A stretch of DNA of 52,910 nucleotides from Armatimonadetes bacterium CG06_land_8_20_14_3_00_66_21. GTDB taxonomy: Bacteria; Armatimonadota; Abditibacteriia; CG2-30-66-41. Of this stretch, positions 16,774 through 25,123 are shown piece by piece. The stretch is from positions 1-52,910 of the forward strand of contig PEVN01000499.1 of the NCBI GenBank assembly GCA_002779825.1, given 5' to 3'. The notes beneath the pieces are model-generated. The model saw only the letters and a list, made by a program, of their open reading frames with translations. It was not told the DNA's origin and did not search any database. Every line of letters begins with the position of its first letter. Position 1 is the first letter of the stretch. The position numbers and the translations under genes are program-made.

Positions 16774-17757
16774 TTGCCCGCAGAACACCAGACTCAACCA
16801 CCATTGCCCAGGCCCACCCAGAGCCTCGACCCCGGCCGGTTTGTTCCCTTCGGCTGGCAGGGGATCCGCGGTGAGGTGCCGGAAGACTGGAACCTCGGCG
16901 CCATCGGCGGCGAGCGCAAGGCCGGCTATGTGCGCCTCGACGACGAGGACATGCCCCGGCTGGAGCTGAAATGGCAGAAGCCGGAGGGGGGCATCGATCT
17001 CGACAAGATCCTGGATACCTACCTCCGCGACCTGCAGAAACGGAGCCGCAAACGAAAGGCGACGTTCAATATCAGCCGGGGCGTCAAGATCTTGAGCCGA
17101 CGGCAGAAACGCAACAAGGACCTCCGCGGCTACACCTTCACCGGCGAGTTCGAGGCCCACGGAGTGATCTGGCATTGCCGCACCTGCGGCAGAGTTGTCA
17201 TTGCGCAGGTGCTCGGTACAGAGGAGTCAAACCTCGGTCCGTTGGCCGTCCGGGTGCTGGGGTCCCTGGAAGATCACGCGTCCGACCACTGGGACCTCTG
17301 GGCGGCATACGGAATGGCGTTCCGGCTGCCGGACGACTTTGAGCTGACGAAGCAGAAGCTCATGACAGGACAACTGGAGCTGAACTTCACCCGCCACAAG
17401 ATCGAGAAGCTCTCGTTGGCCCGCTGGGCGCTGGCCGAGGTACTGCTGAAGGGGACCTCGCTGGAGCAGTGGGCTGCGAAGAACTACAAGGCGCGACAGG
17501 GCGACCACAAGCTGCTGTGCCGCGAGACCACGTACCGGGGCCACCCCGGCATCGACGTGCGTGGGGACGTCGGCAAGCCCGCCCGGCGGCTCAAGGAAGC
17601 CGTCCAGAGCTCCGTTCTGCGGCAGTCCGTCCCCCAGCTTCGCTGCGCGTTGTGGCACTGCACCCGCGAGAAGAAACTGTATGCCGTCGACACTGAGTTG
17701 CTCCCGGAGCACGAAGTGACCCTCGACTATGTGATCCAGTCCTTGGTCTGTCATTGA
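16774..17757 (+). CDS. Conserved-looking protein of unknown function, 327 residues
   Basis: I do not recognise this gene. The TTG at 16774 is chosen because it follows a strong GGGAGAGGAAG ribosome-binding site (16755-16765) 8 bases ahead and 24 bp after the SEDS stop; no ATG or GTG serves better. The protein is soluble, with no signal sequence or membrane helix. The N-terminal third has WQGIRGEVPEDWNLGAIGGE, GYVRLDDEDMPRLELKW, and a basic stretch LRDLQKRSRKRKATF. A middle segment contains WHCRTCGRVVIAQVLG, a single CxxC, and a separate CRETTYRGHPGID and CALWHCTREKKLYAV follow, so six cysteines and histidines could form a metal site. The pairing with RodA is the only clue to function. Confidence 0.7.
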   Translation: MPAEHQTQPPLPRPTQSLDPGRFVPFGWQGIRGEVPEDWNLGAIGGERKAGYVRLDDEDMPRLELKWQKPEGGIDLDKILDTYLRDLQKRSRKRKATFNISRGVKILSRRQKRNKDLRGYTFTGEFEAHGVIWHCRTCGRVVIAQVLGTEESNLGPLAVRVLGSLEDHASDHWDLWAAYGMAFRLPDDFELTKQKLMTGQLELNFTRHKIEKLSLARWALAEVLLKGTSLEQWAAKNYKARQGDHKLLCRETTYRGHPGIDVRGDVGKPARRLKEAVQSSVLRQSVPQLRCALWHCTREKKLYAVDTELLPEHEVTLDYVIQSLVCH

Positions 17758-17821
17758 CGCGGCACTCGACGGCGCCTTGCAGGTTGCCCGGCGCTGTCAA
17801 GCAACTGTGAGGCCTCTGGCG

Positions 17822-19537
17822 ATGCGAATCCGGCTCCTGCGGGGAACAACACTGGTCGTCACCCTTGCCCGGTTCCTGGCGGCGCCCCCGGTCGTTCGAG
17901 CCGAGGCGCCACCCTCGCTGGCGCCCGAGTTGTCGGCACGCCTGAACCAGGCTCGGAGCGCGCTTCAGAGCGACCAAGCTGCGAAGGCCCGAGAACTGCT
18001 GCGCGCAATCGTCCGGGACGCGCCCGGCACGGTCCCCGCGCTCCAACTGCTTGGAGCCGCAGAGGAGGCCCTGGGAGATCCGCCGGCTGCGCTCACGGCA
18101 TACGGCAAAGCCCTCGCTACCGCTCCGGGCGACGACTACAGCACCCAACGCGTGCGGGCCGTCTGCCGAGGCGGCCTGCCGCTGGAACTGCCCGCCGGCC
18201 AGCGGGACCCGCTTTTCTCGGTCCTGGGCGAAGCGCCCCTCCGGGTTCGTGAACTCGAGGTAGACACCGGTCGGGTCCGCTTCCCGCCAGGCGACCCGCT
18301 CACGCGCCGGGCATTCCATACGACCGGAATCCTCTTTGCGCCGCCCGCGATGACGCGGGACCCGAGTCACCGCAAGGCGTCCACGCTTCCGGAAGACCTC
18401 ACGTTCAACCGCGTCTGCTATGGCTACGCCCTCGAACCTGCCGGCGCCACTTGGCGCCTCCGGTTCCGGGTCCACTACGTCTCCGAGTTCCTCGCCGGCA
18501 GCGCCTATCAAACACTGGCCGAAGGGACGTGCGACCTCTTTCTCCGGCTCTACTGGCTGGGGCAGGATGGAATCGGCGTCGAGACGCGCTTTGCGCCCGA
18601 TGGCGTCGTCGACGTGTGGTTGCTACCCAAAGGCGAGCCGGGCGGTGAGCATAGCCCCCAGTACACGGAGGACCTCTTCTTCTACGGAATCGAGGTCGCT
18701 CGGCCCGGACTGGAGTGGATTCGGGAGGTGGCGCACGAGTACGGTCACCACGTGATCCCGCCAGTGGATGGGTACTCCGGCATTGCAGAGCCGTGGGCCA
18801 CCGGCACCCAGGGAGAGCGGCTGTTTCTCACCTGGTTGAGCGAGCTTGGCTTCGGTCTCGGCGACTCGGACACGCCCTTCACAGCCACCGCCGAGGGGTA
18901 CCGCGAGTACCTTCGCCAACAGGTCCTGAGCGACGCCAACTTCTTCCTGAACCACGGCCCCTCGGAGACGCTCAGTGCCGACCAGACGGACAACGGCTGG
19001 CGCTACACCCAGGGCTTCCTCACCTATGTGAATGGGCAGTACGGCAACGCCGCCCTCGCCGAGACGTACCGCGGCGGCCGGAAGCTGGCACCGGGGGAGT
19101 TCATGACCGGAATTGACCTCCTGAGGGCATTCCAGGAGGTCCGCAACCGGGCTGCCGAACCGATCGACCTGCGGCCCGGCTTCCCGATCCCGTCGCTGTC
19201 CGGCGACACGGACGCCGTTGCCGGTACCGGGACAGGCGACGAATCCCTTCCCCTCCAGCAGGACGCGACGCTCGCCTGGTGGGTGTACCTCGCCGCCGGC
19301 GACTGGGAACTCTCACTGGTCCCGACGGCCTCTGTAGAAGCTACGCTCGCCCTGGGGCTTGGCAAGCCCGCGGTGTACGAGCGGAGCCTCGTGCTTTCTC
19401 CCCCACCGAAGGAAGCGCAGTGGGTCCCGCTGGGGACGCTCGCCACCGGCTGGCACGTTCTCCGAGTGCGCGGCACCAACGTCCCCAAGCCCCTCGCGCT
19501 CAAGCTGATCCGCTTGCGTTTGCGCCCGGGCCAGTAA
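17822..19537 (+). CDS. Secreted TPR protein with HExxH metallopeptidase-like motif
   Basis: A 571-residue exported protein with an N-terminal signal sequence (GTTLVVTLARFLAAPPVVRA, cleavage near 27) and TPR-like helical repeats at about 33-100 (LNQARSALQSDQAAKARELL, then LLGAAEEALGDPPAALTAYG). The middle region contains WIREVAHEYGHHVIPPVDGY with a zinc-binding HEYGH at residues 305-309, and acidic candidates for a third ligand 12-25 residues on (IAEPWATGTQGE). The C-terminal third is beta-rich and ends in a domain that looks like a cell-surface or carbohydrate-binding module. I do not recognise a named family. The motif suggests a periplasmic or surface zinc peptidase, perhaps with TPR-mediated partner binding; an inactive homologue is also possible. 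It stands 64 bp after the unknown gene at 16774 and ahead of the rpmE promoter. Confidence 0.75.
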   Translation: MRIRLLRGTTLVVTLARFLAAPPVVRAEAPPSLAPELSARLNQARSALQSDQAAKARELLRAIVRDAPGTVPALQLLGAAEEALGDPPAALTAYGKALATAPGDDYSTQRVRAVCRGGLPLELPAGQRDPLFSVLGEAPLRVRELEVDTGRVRFPPGDPLTRRAFHTTGILFAPPAMTRDPSHRKASTLPEDLTFNRVCYGYALEPAGATWRLRFRVHYVSEFLAGSAYQTLAEGTCDLFLRLYWLGQDGIGVETRFAPDGVVDVWLLPKGEPGGEHSPQYTEDLFFYGIEVARPGLEWIREVAHEYGHHVIPPVDGYSGIAEPWATGTQGERLFLTWLSELGFGLGDSDTPFTATAEGYREYLRQQVLSDANFFLNHGPSETLSADQTDNGWRYTQGFLTYVNGQYGNAALAETYRGGRKLAPGEFMTGIDLLRAFQEVRNRAAEPIDLRPGFPIPSLSGDTDAVAGTGTGDESLPLQQDATLAWWVYLAAGDWELSLVPTASVEATLALGLGKPAVYERSLVLSPPPKEAQWVPLGTLATGWHVLRVRGTNVPKPLALKLIRLRLRPGQ

Positions 19538-19568
19538 CACGGCGGTCACACGAAACCGACGCTCGGCA

Positions 19569-19597
19569 TTGAACGGCCAAGCCGCGTGTGCTACACT
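19569..19597 (+). promoter_or_regulatory. Promoter of the rpmE-DUF1385-prfA cluster
   Basis: TTGAAC at 19569-19574 and TACACT at 19592-19597 are separated by exactly 17 bases, and the -10 is preceded by TGC, giving an extended -10. This is one of the clearest housekeeping-type promoters I found. The leader before rpmE (start 19802) would be about 195 bases. Confidence 0.75.
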
Positions 19598-19685
19598 TCT
19601 TTAGTTCGTGTATTTGCCACCCCGGCCACCACTTCGACTACATACCCGAAGGGTATGAGCGCCTCCCCGGAAGGTATGACCGACT

Positions 19686-19706
19686 GGTGGCCGTTTTTGG
19701 GCCACC
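19686..19706 (+). promoter_or_regulatory. Leader hairpin upstream of rpmE
   Basis: GGTGGCC at 19686-19692 and GGCCACC at 19700-19706 form a perfect 7-bp inverted repeat around a 7-base GTTTTTG loop in the transcribed leader of rpmE. No T run follows, so it is not a simple terminator. It could be an autoregulatory or attenuation structure for the ribosomal protein operon, but its function is inferred only from position. Confidence 0.35.
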
Positions 19707-19801
19707 CGCCACTTGGAACGGGCGAGCGCACGTCAGCACGGGGTGGGGAGTGAGTTGCACAGCGCCCAGCCAACCCAAGGCGCAGACAAGGTGATCTGAC
19801 C

Positions 19802-20131
19802 ATGAAAGCAGGCATCCATCCGGAATACGTCGCGTGCACGGTAACGTGCGCTTGTGGGACCACATTCGTCACCGGCGGCACCGTGGCGGAGATCAAGGTA
19901 GAGATCTGCTCTGCTTGCCACCCCTTCTATACAGGCAAGCAGAAGATCGTCGACTCCGCCGGTCGCGTCGAGCAGTTCCACCAGCGCTTCGGCAAGCGCC
20001 GGCAGCAGGCGGCCCCGCGGAAAAAGGCAGCGCCAGGAATCAAGACGCTCGTCGCCGCGCCCGTCGCCACCGGGGAAGACGAACCGATCGAAGAGCCGAA
20101 GCCGCAAGAGGCAGAAGCAGTCATCCAGTAG
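19802..20131 (+). CDS. rpmE: Ribosomal protein L31, zinc-binding type, with C-terminal extension
   Basis: Large-subunit ribosomal protein L31 of the C+ (zinc-binding) type. It starts [20 protein letters not shown]; cysteines at 16 and 18 (CAC) and at 36 and 39 (CSAC) are the four zinc ligands. [24 protein letters not shown] is the canonical second half, ending near residue 66. Unlike the usual 70-80-residue form, this one continues to 109 residues with a lysine/proline/alanine-rich and then acidic tail ([19 protein letters not shown]). AAGGTGA sits 7 bases ahead of the ATG. The tail is likely disordered. It is first in the cluster with DUF1385, prfA and prmC, behind the promoter at 19569. Confidence 0.97.
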   Translation: MKAGIHPEYVACTVTCACGTTFVTGGTVAEIKVEICSACHPFYTGKQKIVDSAGRVEQFHQRFGKRRQQAAPRKKAAPGIKTLVAAPVATGEDEPIEEPKPQEAEAVIQ

Positions 20132-20280
20132 CTTCCCCCTTCGCCCCCTCGCGCCGGACCCCGCCGCCAAGTCAGGTTTGGGGATCCGGCGCGACTTGTT
20201 GAGCTGCGGCACGGCTGTGTTCGCGCCGGCCGCGCTCACCCGTTCGCCTTCGGTCGCACCCATCCCACCCGTCTCAGCCC

Positions 20281-21549
20281 ATGCTCCTTCACCCGCACCA
20301 GCTTCGCCTTCTCCCCGTGAGTGCCGACTCCGACTCAGCGTCACCCGCGCCAGCGGCATCCGAGGAACAGGAGTTCGCCCTCGGCGGGCAAGCGGTCATC
20401 GAAGGGGTCATGATGCGCAGCCCCAACTACTTCGCAGTAGCGGTGCGGCGCGAGTCGGGCGAGATCCTCGTTCACGATGAGCGTGCTGTCTCGTTCGTCA
20501 AGCGGAACCCCGCCCTGAACCGCCCGTTCATCCGCGGTGTCTTTGCTCTCTTCGAGTCGCTGATTCTGGGTCTGAGAGCGCTCAACCACTCCGCAAACGT
20601 CGCCCTGGAGGACGCCGAGGCGAAGGAGCAGGGAGGCGAGTCTTCGCCCCCCGAGGCGCAGCCGGGAGCAGCCCGGAAGTGGGTGTGGCTGGGCATTGCA
20701 GCGGCGTTCGTCGCCCTGATCGGCAAAGTGCTCTACCGCCGCCACCCCGAAGTCTTCGCCCTTCCCCGGCTGCACGCGGTTGCTGCCTCGCTCTGGTCCC
20801 ACCACTCCCGACGGGTGCTGTGGATCGGCGGAGCCCTCGTACTGTTCTTTGTCGTCGAACGCGTCCTCGACGCCTACCTCCGGCGACGCCAACGCGAGGA
20901 GGGCGCCGAGTCGGCGATGCCCCCGGGCGCGATGGCCCTGACCATGGGGCTGTCGTTTGCCCTCGGCATCGGGCTGTTCGTCATCCTCCCCAACGCCGCC
21001 GCCGACTGGTTCAAGCGGTTCACCGATTCGACCATCCTCCTGAATGTCTACGAGGGGGCGCTGCGGATGACCATCTTCGTGGCCTACGTCGCGCTCATCA
21101 CCCTCCTGCCCGATATCCGGCGCGTGTTCCAGTTTCACGGGGCCGAGCACAAAGTCGTGTGGACGCAAGAGAGCCGGCTCGAGCTGACGCCCGAAAACGC
21201 CCGCCAGTTCTCCACGGCCCACCCTCGGTGCGGCACCAGCTTCGTTCTGTTCGTGCTCGTGCTGAGCATCGTCATCTTCGCGTTCTTCGGGTGGCCTTCG
21301 TGGCCGGTCCGCATCGCTACCCGGATTGGGCTGTTGCCGGTGATCGCGGGGCTCGCCTACGAGGTGCTCAAGCTGACGGCGAAGAAGCGCGGAGCTGCCT
21401 GCGCGAACCTGCTGATCACCCCCGGTCTGTGGCTGCAGAAGCTCACCACCCGAGAGCCCGACGACGACCAGGTGGCGGTTGCCATCAAAGCCATGGAAGT
21501 CGTTCTCCAGCGAGAAGCCGAGTTCCGCGCTGAACAACAGGCCGCGTAG
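20281..21549 (+). CDS. DUF1385 family membrane protein
   Basis: A 422-residue membrane protein of the DUF1385 family, whose function is unknown to me but which is often encoded between rpmE and prfA in Gram-positive and other lineages. The diagnostic start of the family domain is ALGGQAVIEGVMMRSPNYFAV, followed by PFIRGVFALFESLILGLRAL. Four or more hydrophobic segments occur (WVWLGIAAAFVALIG, VLWIGGALVLFFVVE, MALTMGLSFALGIGLFVILP, FVLFVLVLSIVIFAFF) with conserved FHGAEHKVVW and HPRCGTSFVLFVL. An N-terminal Pro/Ala-rich lead of about 30 residues precedes the domain; a GTG at 20317 would shorten it and neither start has a clear ribosome-binding site. Its linkage with release factor genes suggests a translation- or membrane-related role that is not established. 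Confidence 0.9.
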   Translation: MLLHPHQLRLLPVSADSDSASPAPAASEEQEFALGGQAVIEGVMMRSPNYFAVAVRRESGEILVHDERAVSFVKRNPALNRPFIRGVFALFESLILGLRALNHSANVALEDAEAKEQGGESSPPEAQPGAARKWVWLGIAAAFVALIGKVLYRRHPEVFALPRLHAVAASLWSHHSRRVLWIGGALVLFFVVERVLDAYLRRRQREEGAESAMPPGAMALTMGLSFALGIGLFVILPNAAADWFKRFTDSTILLNVYEGALRMTIFVAYVALITLLPDIRRVFQFHGAEHKVVWTQESRLELTPENARQFSTAHPRCGTSFVLFVLVLSIVIFAFFGWPSWPVRIATRIGLLPVIAGLAYEVLKLTAKKRGAACANLLITPGLWLQKLTTREPDDDQVAVAIKAMEVVLQREAEFRAEQQAA

Positions 21550-21617
21550 GGGCGATTGGGTCCGAGCGTCACCGCACGCCGACCACGGGCGGTCCGTCTT
21601 CGAGGATTCCTCCCCAC

Positions 21618-22712
21618 ATGTCTGAGCTGACTGCAAAACTCACCGAAGTCGAGGCGCAGTACGACGAGCTGAACGCGCAACTGGCGACACCGGAAGTGGC
21701 AACCGACCAAACGCGCTACCAACAGCTCGCCAAGGAGCAGGCGCGACTGCAGCCGATTGTCGAGAAGTTCCATGCATACCAAGACACGGAAGACGCGCTG
21801 CGTCAGGCTACCGAACTCCTCGAAGAGACCGACGCCGACCTCCGCGCGCTGGCAGAAGAGGAGATCCCGGTCCACGAAGTGCGGCTCGACGAGCTGACGG
21901 CTGAGCTGAACACGCTCCTCCTGCCTCCTGACCCGGACGCAGACCGGAACGTCATCCTGGAGATCCGAGCGGGAACGGGCGGCGACGAAGCCGCTATCTT
22001 CTCCGGCGACCTCTACCGCATGTACTCCCGCTACGCCGAGGAGCGGGGCTGGCGGATCGACCCGATTACGGTCCACGAGTGCTCCGCCGGCGGCTACAAG
22101 GAGCTCATCGTCACCGTCGTCGGGCGGGGCGCCTTCGCGCAGCTCAAGCACGAGAGCGGCGTGCACCGCGTGCAGCGCGTGCCGGTGACGGAGTCCAGCG
22201 GCCGGATTCACACCTCGGCTGCCACGGTGGCTGTCCTCCCCGAGGCGCAAGCGGTCGACATCGAGATCGACATGTCGGAGGTCGAGATTCAGACCTTTAA
22301 GTCCGGCGGCGCCGGCGGGCAGAACGTGCAGAAGAACGACACCGCCGTCCGGCTGACGCACAAGCCCACAGGGCTGGTTGTCATCTGCCAGGATGAACGC
22401 TCGCAACTGCAGAACCGCGAGAAGGCGTTACGGGTGCTGCGCTCCCGGTTGCTGGACATGGAGCGCCAGCAGAAGGACGAGGAGCGGGCCAGCGCCCGCC
22501 GCGACCAGGTTCGCAGCGGTGATCGTAGCGAGAAGATCCGCACGTACAACTTCCCGCAGAACCGCGCGACGGATCACCGCATCGGCCTGACGCTCCACCA
22601 ATTGGACCAAGTCATGGAAGGCCGGCTGCAGCCGATCATCGACGCGCTGACCCAGCACGAGCGCGAGGAACGACTCAGAACCGACGGCGCCGCGGCAGAG
22701 CGCGGACACTGA
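21618..22712 (+). CDS. prfA: Peptide chain release factor 1
   Basis: A 364-residue class I release factor that reads UAA and UAG in the ribosomal A site and triggers peptide release. The tripeptide anticodon is PVT, in HRVQRVPVTESSGRIHTSAAT, which marks RF1 rather than RF2 (SPF). The catalytic GGQ is in FKSGGAGGQNVQKNDTAVRL, near residues 230-235. AGTGGDEAAIFSGDLYRMY is the conserved domain-1/2 region. It follows DUF1385 by 68 bp and precedes prmC, the methyltransferase that modifies the GGQ glutamine, by 13 bp. Many genes in this window stop with TGA, which needs RF2, so a prfB gene is expected elsewhere. Confidence 0.98.
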   Translation: MSELTAKLTEVEAQYDELNAQLATPEVATDQTRYQQLAKEQARLQPIVEKFHAYQDTEDALRQATELLEETDADLRALAEEEIPVHEVRLDELTAELNTLLLPPDPDADRNVILEIRAGTGGDEAAIFSGDLYRMYSRYAEERGWRIDPITVHECSAGGYKELIVTVVGRGAFAQLKHESGVHRVQRVPVTESSGRIHTSAATVAVLPEAQAVDIEIDMSEVEIQTFKSGGAGGQNVQKNDTAVRLTHKPTGLVVICQDERSQLQNREKALRVLRSRLLDMERQQKDEERASARRDQVRSGDRSEKIRTYNFPQNRATDHRIGLTLHQLDQVMEGRLQPIIDALTQHEREERLRTDGAAAERGH

Positions 22713-22725
22713 GAGGCGTTGCCCC

Positions 22726-23628
22726 GTGGGCTGCAAAGGACCGCGGCCGGGTGTCGCTGTGACCATTGCCGAAGCCATCAACACCGGTGAAGCGCAGCTC
22801 GCTCCAACGGGCGTGGAGGATCCCCGGCTCAACGCCGAGTTGCTCTTGTCGCATGTCCTTGGACGCAAGCCTCTGGAGCTGCGCTTGGCACGGGAGGTGG
22901 GCATTCCACTGCAGTCGTTGGGTCGCTATCGGGCACTGCTGGACAGCCGAGCCACCCGGCGCCCGCTGCAGTACGTCACCGGCCTCCAGGAGTTCATGGG
23001 CCTCACATTCGAGGTCACTCCCGAGGCGCTGGTGCCTCGCCTCGACACCGAAGTCCTGGTGGAGGCGCTCCTCGCCCGCGCCCGCCAGCTTCCCGACGCG
23101 CCGATCATTGCGGACATCGGGACGGGAACAGCCGTCATCGCCTTGACACTGGCACACTCCCTCCCGCATGCGCGCCTCTACGCCACCGACTGCTCCCCCG
23201 CCGCGCTCGCCCTCGCCCGCCGCAACGCCGACACGCTGGGTCTCGCCGCTCGCGTTTCGTTCGCGTGCGGCGACCTGCTGGCGCCGCTGCACCACTGGCG
23301 CCTTGAAGGACAAGTGCACGTTCTCGCCGCGAACTTGCCTTACATTCCCAGCGGGGAGATCGACCAACTCGCGCCTGAGGTCTCAGTGCACGAGCCCCGC
23401 CTCGCACTGGACGGTGGTCCAGACGGGCTGAGACTGATTCGGCGCCTGCTTCAAGGAGCGCCGGCGTTTCTCCGTCCCGGGGGCGCCGTGGGTTTGGAGA
23501 TCGGCCACGACCAAGCGGAGGCGGTGTGCGCCGTATTGAGCGGCGCGGACTGGCGCGACGTAGAAGTGCTCAAAGACCTCGACGGCAACGACCGAGTAGT
23601 CATGGCAAGGAGGCCAACTCAACAGTGA
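22726..23628 (+). CDS. prmC: Release factor glutamine methyltransferase
   Basis: A 300-residue SAM-dependent N5-glutamine methyltransferase that modifies the GGQ glutamine of release factors. The N-terminal helical domain includes LNAELLLSHVLGRKPLELRL and RRPLQYVTGLQEFMGLTFEV; the SAM-binding motif is IIADIGTGTAVIALTLA, and VPRLDTEVLVEALL precedes it. The catalytic motif that is usually NPPY reads NLPY here (AANLPYIPSG), a substitution also seen in other PrmC-like proteins. GTG 22726 is chosen because AGAGG lies 9 bases ahead; a GTG at 22759 would give a shorter lead. It overlaps the tsaC start by a GTGA and lies 13 bp after prfA, so prfA-prmC-tsaC is one transcription unit. Confidence 0.95.
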   Translation: MGCKGPRPGVAVTIAEAINTGEAQLAPTGVEDPRLNAELLLSHVLGRKPLELRLAREVGIPLQSLGRYRALLDSRATRRPLQYVTGLQEFMGLTFEVTPEALVPRLDTEVLVEALLARARQLPDAPIIADIGTGTAVIALTLAHSLPHARLYATDCSPAALALARRNADTLGLAARVSFACGDLLAPLHHWRLEGQVHVLAANLPYIPSGEIDQLAPEVSVHEPRLALDGGPDGLRLIRRLLQGAPAFLRPGGAVGLEIGHDQAEAVCAVLSGADWRDVEVLKDLDGNDRVVMARRPTQQ

Positions 23629-24272
23629 TTATTCGAGTGCAGACCGGCCCCAACCTGCGGGAGGCACTCCAACCTGCCGTTGACGCACTGCTGGCCGGCG
23701 AACTGGTGGCGGTGCCAACCGAGACCGTCTACGGTCTCGCCTGCGACGCCCTCAATGAGGCGGCAGTCGCCCGGCTGCGCGCTGCCAAAGGACGCGGCGA
23801 CGACCACCCGCTGCCCGTCCAAGTGGCGCAGGTCTCCGACCTGCGGACCGTAGCTGGCGTTCTGCCTTCCGCCGCTCGTCAGCTTGCAGAGCGCTTCTGG
23901 CCCGGTCCACTGACCCTGGTCTGTCCGCGCGCGGAAGCTGTTCCCGCACTCGTGAGTTCCGGGCGGAACACCGTCGGGGTCCGCATCCCCGACCACCCGA
24001 TCGCTCATGCGCTGCTGAAGGCCGTCGGGCGCCCGCTTGCCGTACCCAGCGCCAACCGCACCGGCGAGCCGCCTCTGCCGTCCGCCCGGGCGGTCGCAGA
24101 CGTGTTCGGGGAGCGGGTTGCGGTCATCATAGACTGGGGGGCGCCATTCGCAGCCGACGCGATGCCCTCGACCGTTGTCGATGCAACCGTCCACCCGCCG
24201 AAGGTCCTGCGGGAGGGCGCGCTCTCGACCAAGGAGATACTCACCGTTTGCGCACTCAACGAAACAGCCTGA
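23625..24272 (+). CDS. tsaC: L-threonylcarbamoyladenylate synthase (Sua5/YciO/YrdC family)
   Basis: A 215-residue enzyme that makes threonylcarbamoyl-AMP from threonine, bicarbonate and ATP for the t6A modification of ANN-reading tRNAs. GTG 23625 overlaps the prmC stop as GTGA and has a strong AAGGAGG 11 bases upstream (23607-23613). Characteristic motifs: LVAVPTETVYGLACDALN near 30-47 and KGRGDDHPLPVQV (the usual KGRP/NPLIVH segment), then FWPGPLTLVC, NTVGVRIPDHPIA and GRPLAVPSANRTGEPP. Length matches the short TsaC form without the Sua5 C-terminal domain. The 25-bp overlap with the TPR lipoprotein gene downstream points to translational coupling. Confidence 0.93.
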   Translation: MIIRVQTGPNLREALQPAVDALLAGELVAVPTETVYGLACDALNEAAVARLRAAKGRGDDHPLPVQVAQVSDLRTVAGVLPSAARQLAERFWPGPLTLVCPRAEAVPALVSSGRNTVGVRIPDHPIAHALLKAVGRPLAVPSANRTGEPPLPSARAVADVFGERVAVIIDWGAPFAADAMPSTVVDATVHPPKVLREGALSTKEILTVCALNETA

Positions 24273-25123
24273 ACCACGCAGCCCGGCTGGCTTGCGTTCT
24301 CTGTCTGCCGCTCTTGGCGTCAGGTTGCCGACTGCGCGGGGCGGTGAAGGAAGTCTACGTCTCGCAGCACTTGAACGCGGGCGTCGCCGCCCTGCAGAGC
24401 GGGAAGACCCGGGAAGCCGCGACCGAGCTGGAGCGCGTGCTGGAAGTCGAGCCGGACCACCTTGAGGCCCGCGAACTGCTCCTGACCACCTTGCTCCAGA
24501 ACAAGCAGTACGACGAGGTGATCCAGGTTCTCGGGAAGCGTCCCCCCGCTGACCGTACCGTCCAAGACCTCTTCCTGTTGGCCGACGCGTCCGACAAGGC
24601 CGGCCGGGTCAACGACGCCGAGACGTTCTACCGGGAGGCCGTCGAGCGCGCAAAGGGCACCCCTCAGTATCCGGTGGCCCTGAACAACTTCGGGTACATG
24701 CTGGCCAACCACGGTCGCAACCTGCCCGAGTCCCTGCGACTGCTCACCGAGGCGGACCGGCTGATGCCCAATCAGGGAACCATCGTGGACAGCCTTTCTT
24801 GGGTCTACTACCGGCTGGGTGACCACCAGCGGGCGCTCACCGAGATCGACCGCGCCTGTCGCCTCGCACCCACCAACGGCGACCTCCACTACCACCGCGG
24901 CATGATCCTGCTCGGCCTTGGCAAAGAGGCGGATGCCGCCAGAGCCTTCCGCCTGGCCACCGTGCTCGATCCGCACAACAAGGAAGCCGCGACACAACTC
25001 CAACGCCGCGGGGGCACAGCGAGGCGCCCAGCGTCCGTTGCGGGAGGACCGAAGAAGCCGTGGGAGAAGGCAGCACAGACTCTGAAGGACCTCGTGGAGC
25101 GGGCGCGGCGCGAGCTGTTCTGA
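24248..25123 (+). CDS. TPR-repeat lipoprotein
   Basis: A 291-residue exported protein, starting at TTG 24248 inside the tsaC 3' end. The N-terminus [15 protein letters not shown] is a lipoprotein signal peptide, with the lipidated cysteine at residue 27 (LASGC has A rather than L at -3, an accepted variant). The mature chain is made of tetratricopeptide-type repeats: [60 protein letters not shown] and [20 protein letters not shown]. The repeats resemble those of outer-membrane assembly or peptidoglycan-associated TPR lipoproteins. It probably scaffolds a complex in the periplasm. The 3' end overlaps the deoB start by 64 bp, unusually long. Confidence 0.85.
   Translation: MRTQRNSLNHAARLACVLCLPLLASGCRLRGAVKEVYVSQHLNAGVAALQSGKTREAATELERVLEVEPDHLEARELLLTTLLQNKQYDEVIQVLGKRPPADRTVQDLFLLADASDKAGRVNDAETFYREAVERAKGTPQYPVALNNFGYMLANHGRNLPESLRLLTEADRLMPNQGTIVDSLSWVYYRLGDHQRALTEIDRACRLAPTNGDLHYHRGMILLGLGKEADAARAFRLATVLDPHNKEAATQLQRRGGTARRPASVAGGPKKPWEKAAQTLKDLVERARRELF

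Noticed and set aside
20341-21636. 431-codon frame opposite the DUF1385 gene
   Set aside because: Arises from codon bias of the real gene; the product is charged, repetitive and without conserved motifs.
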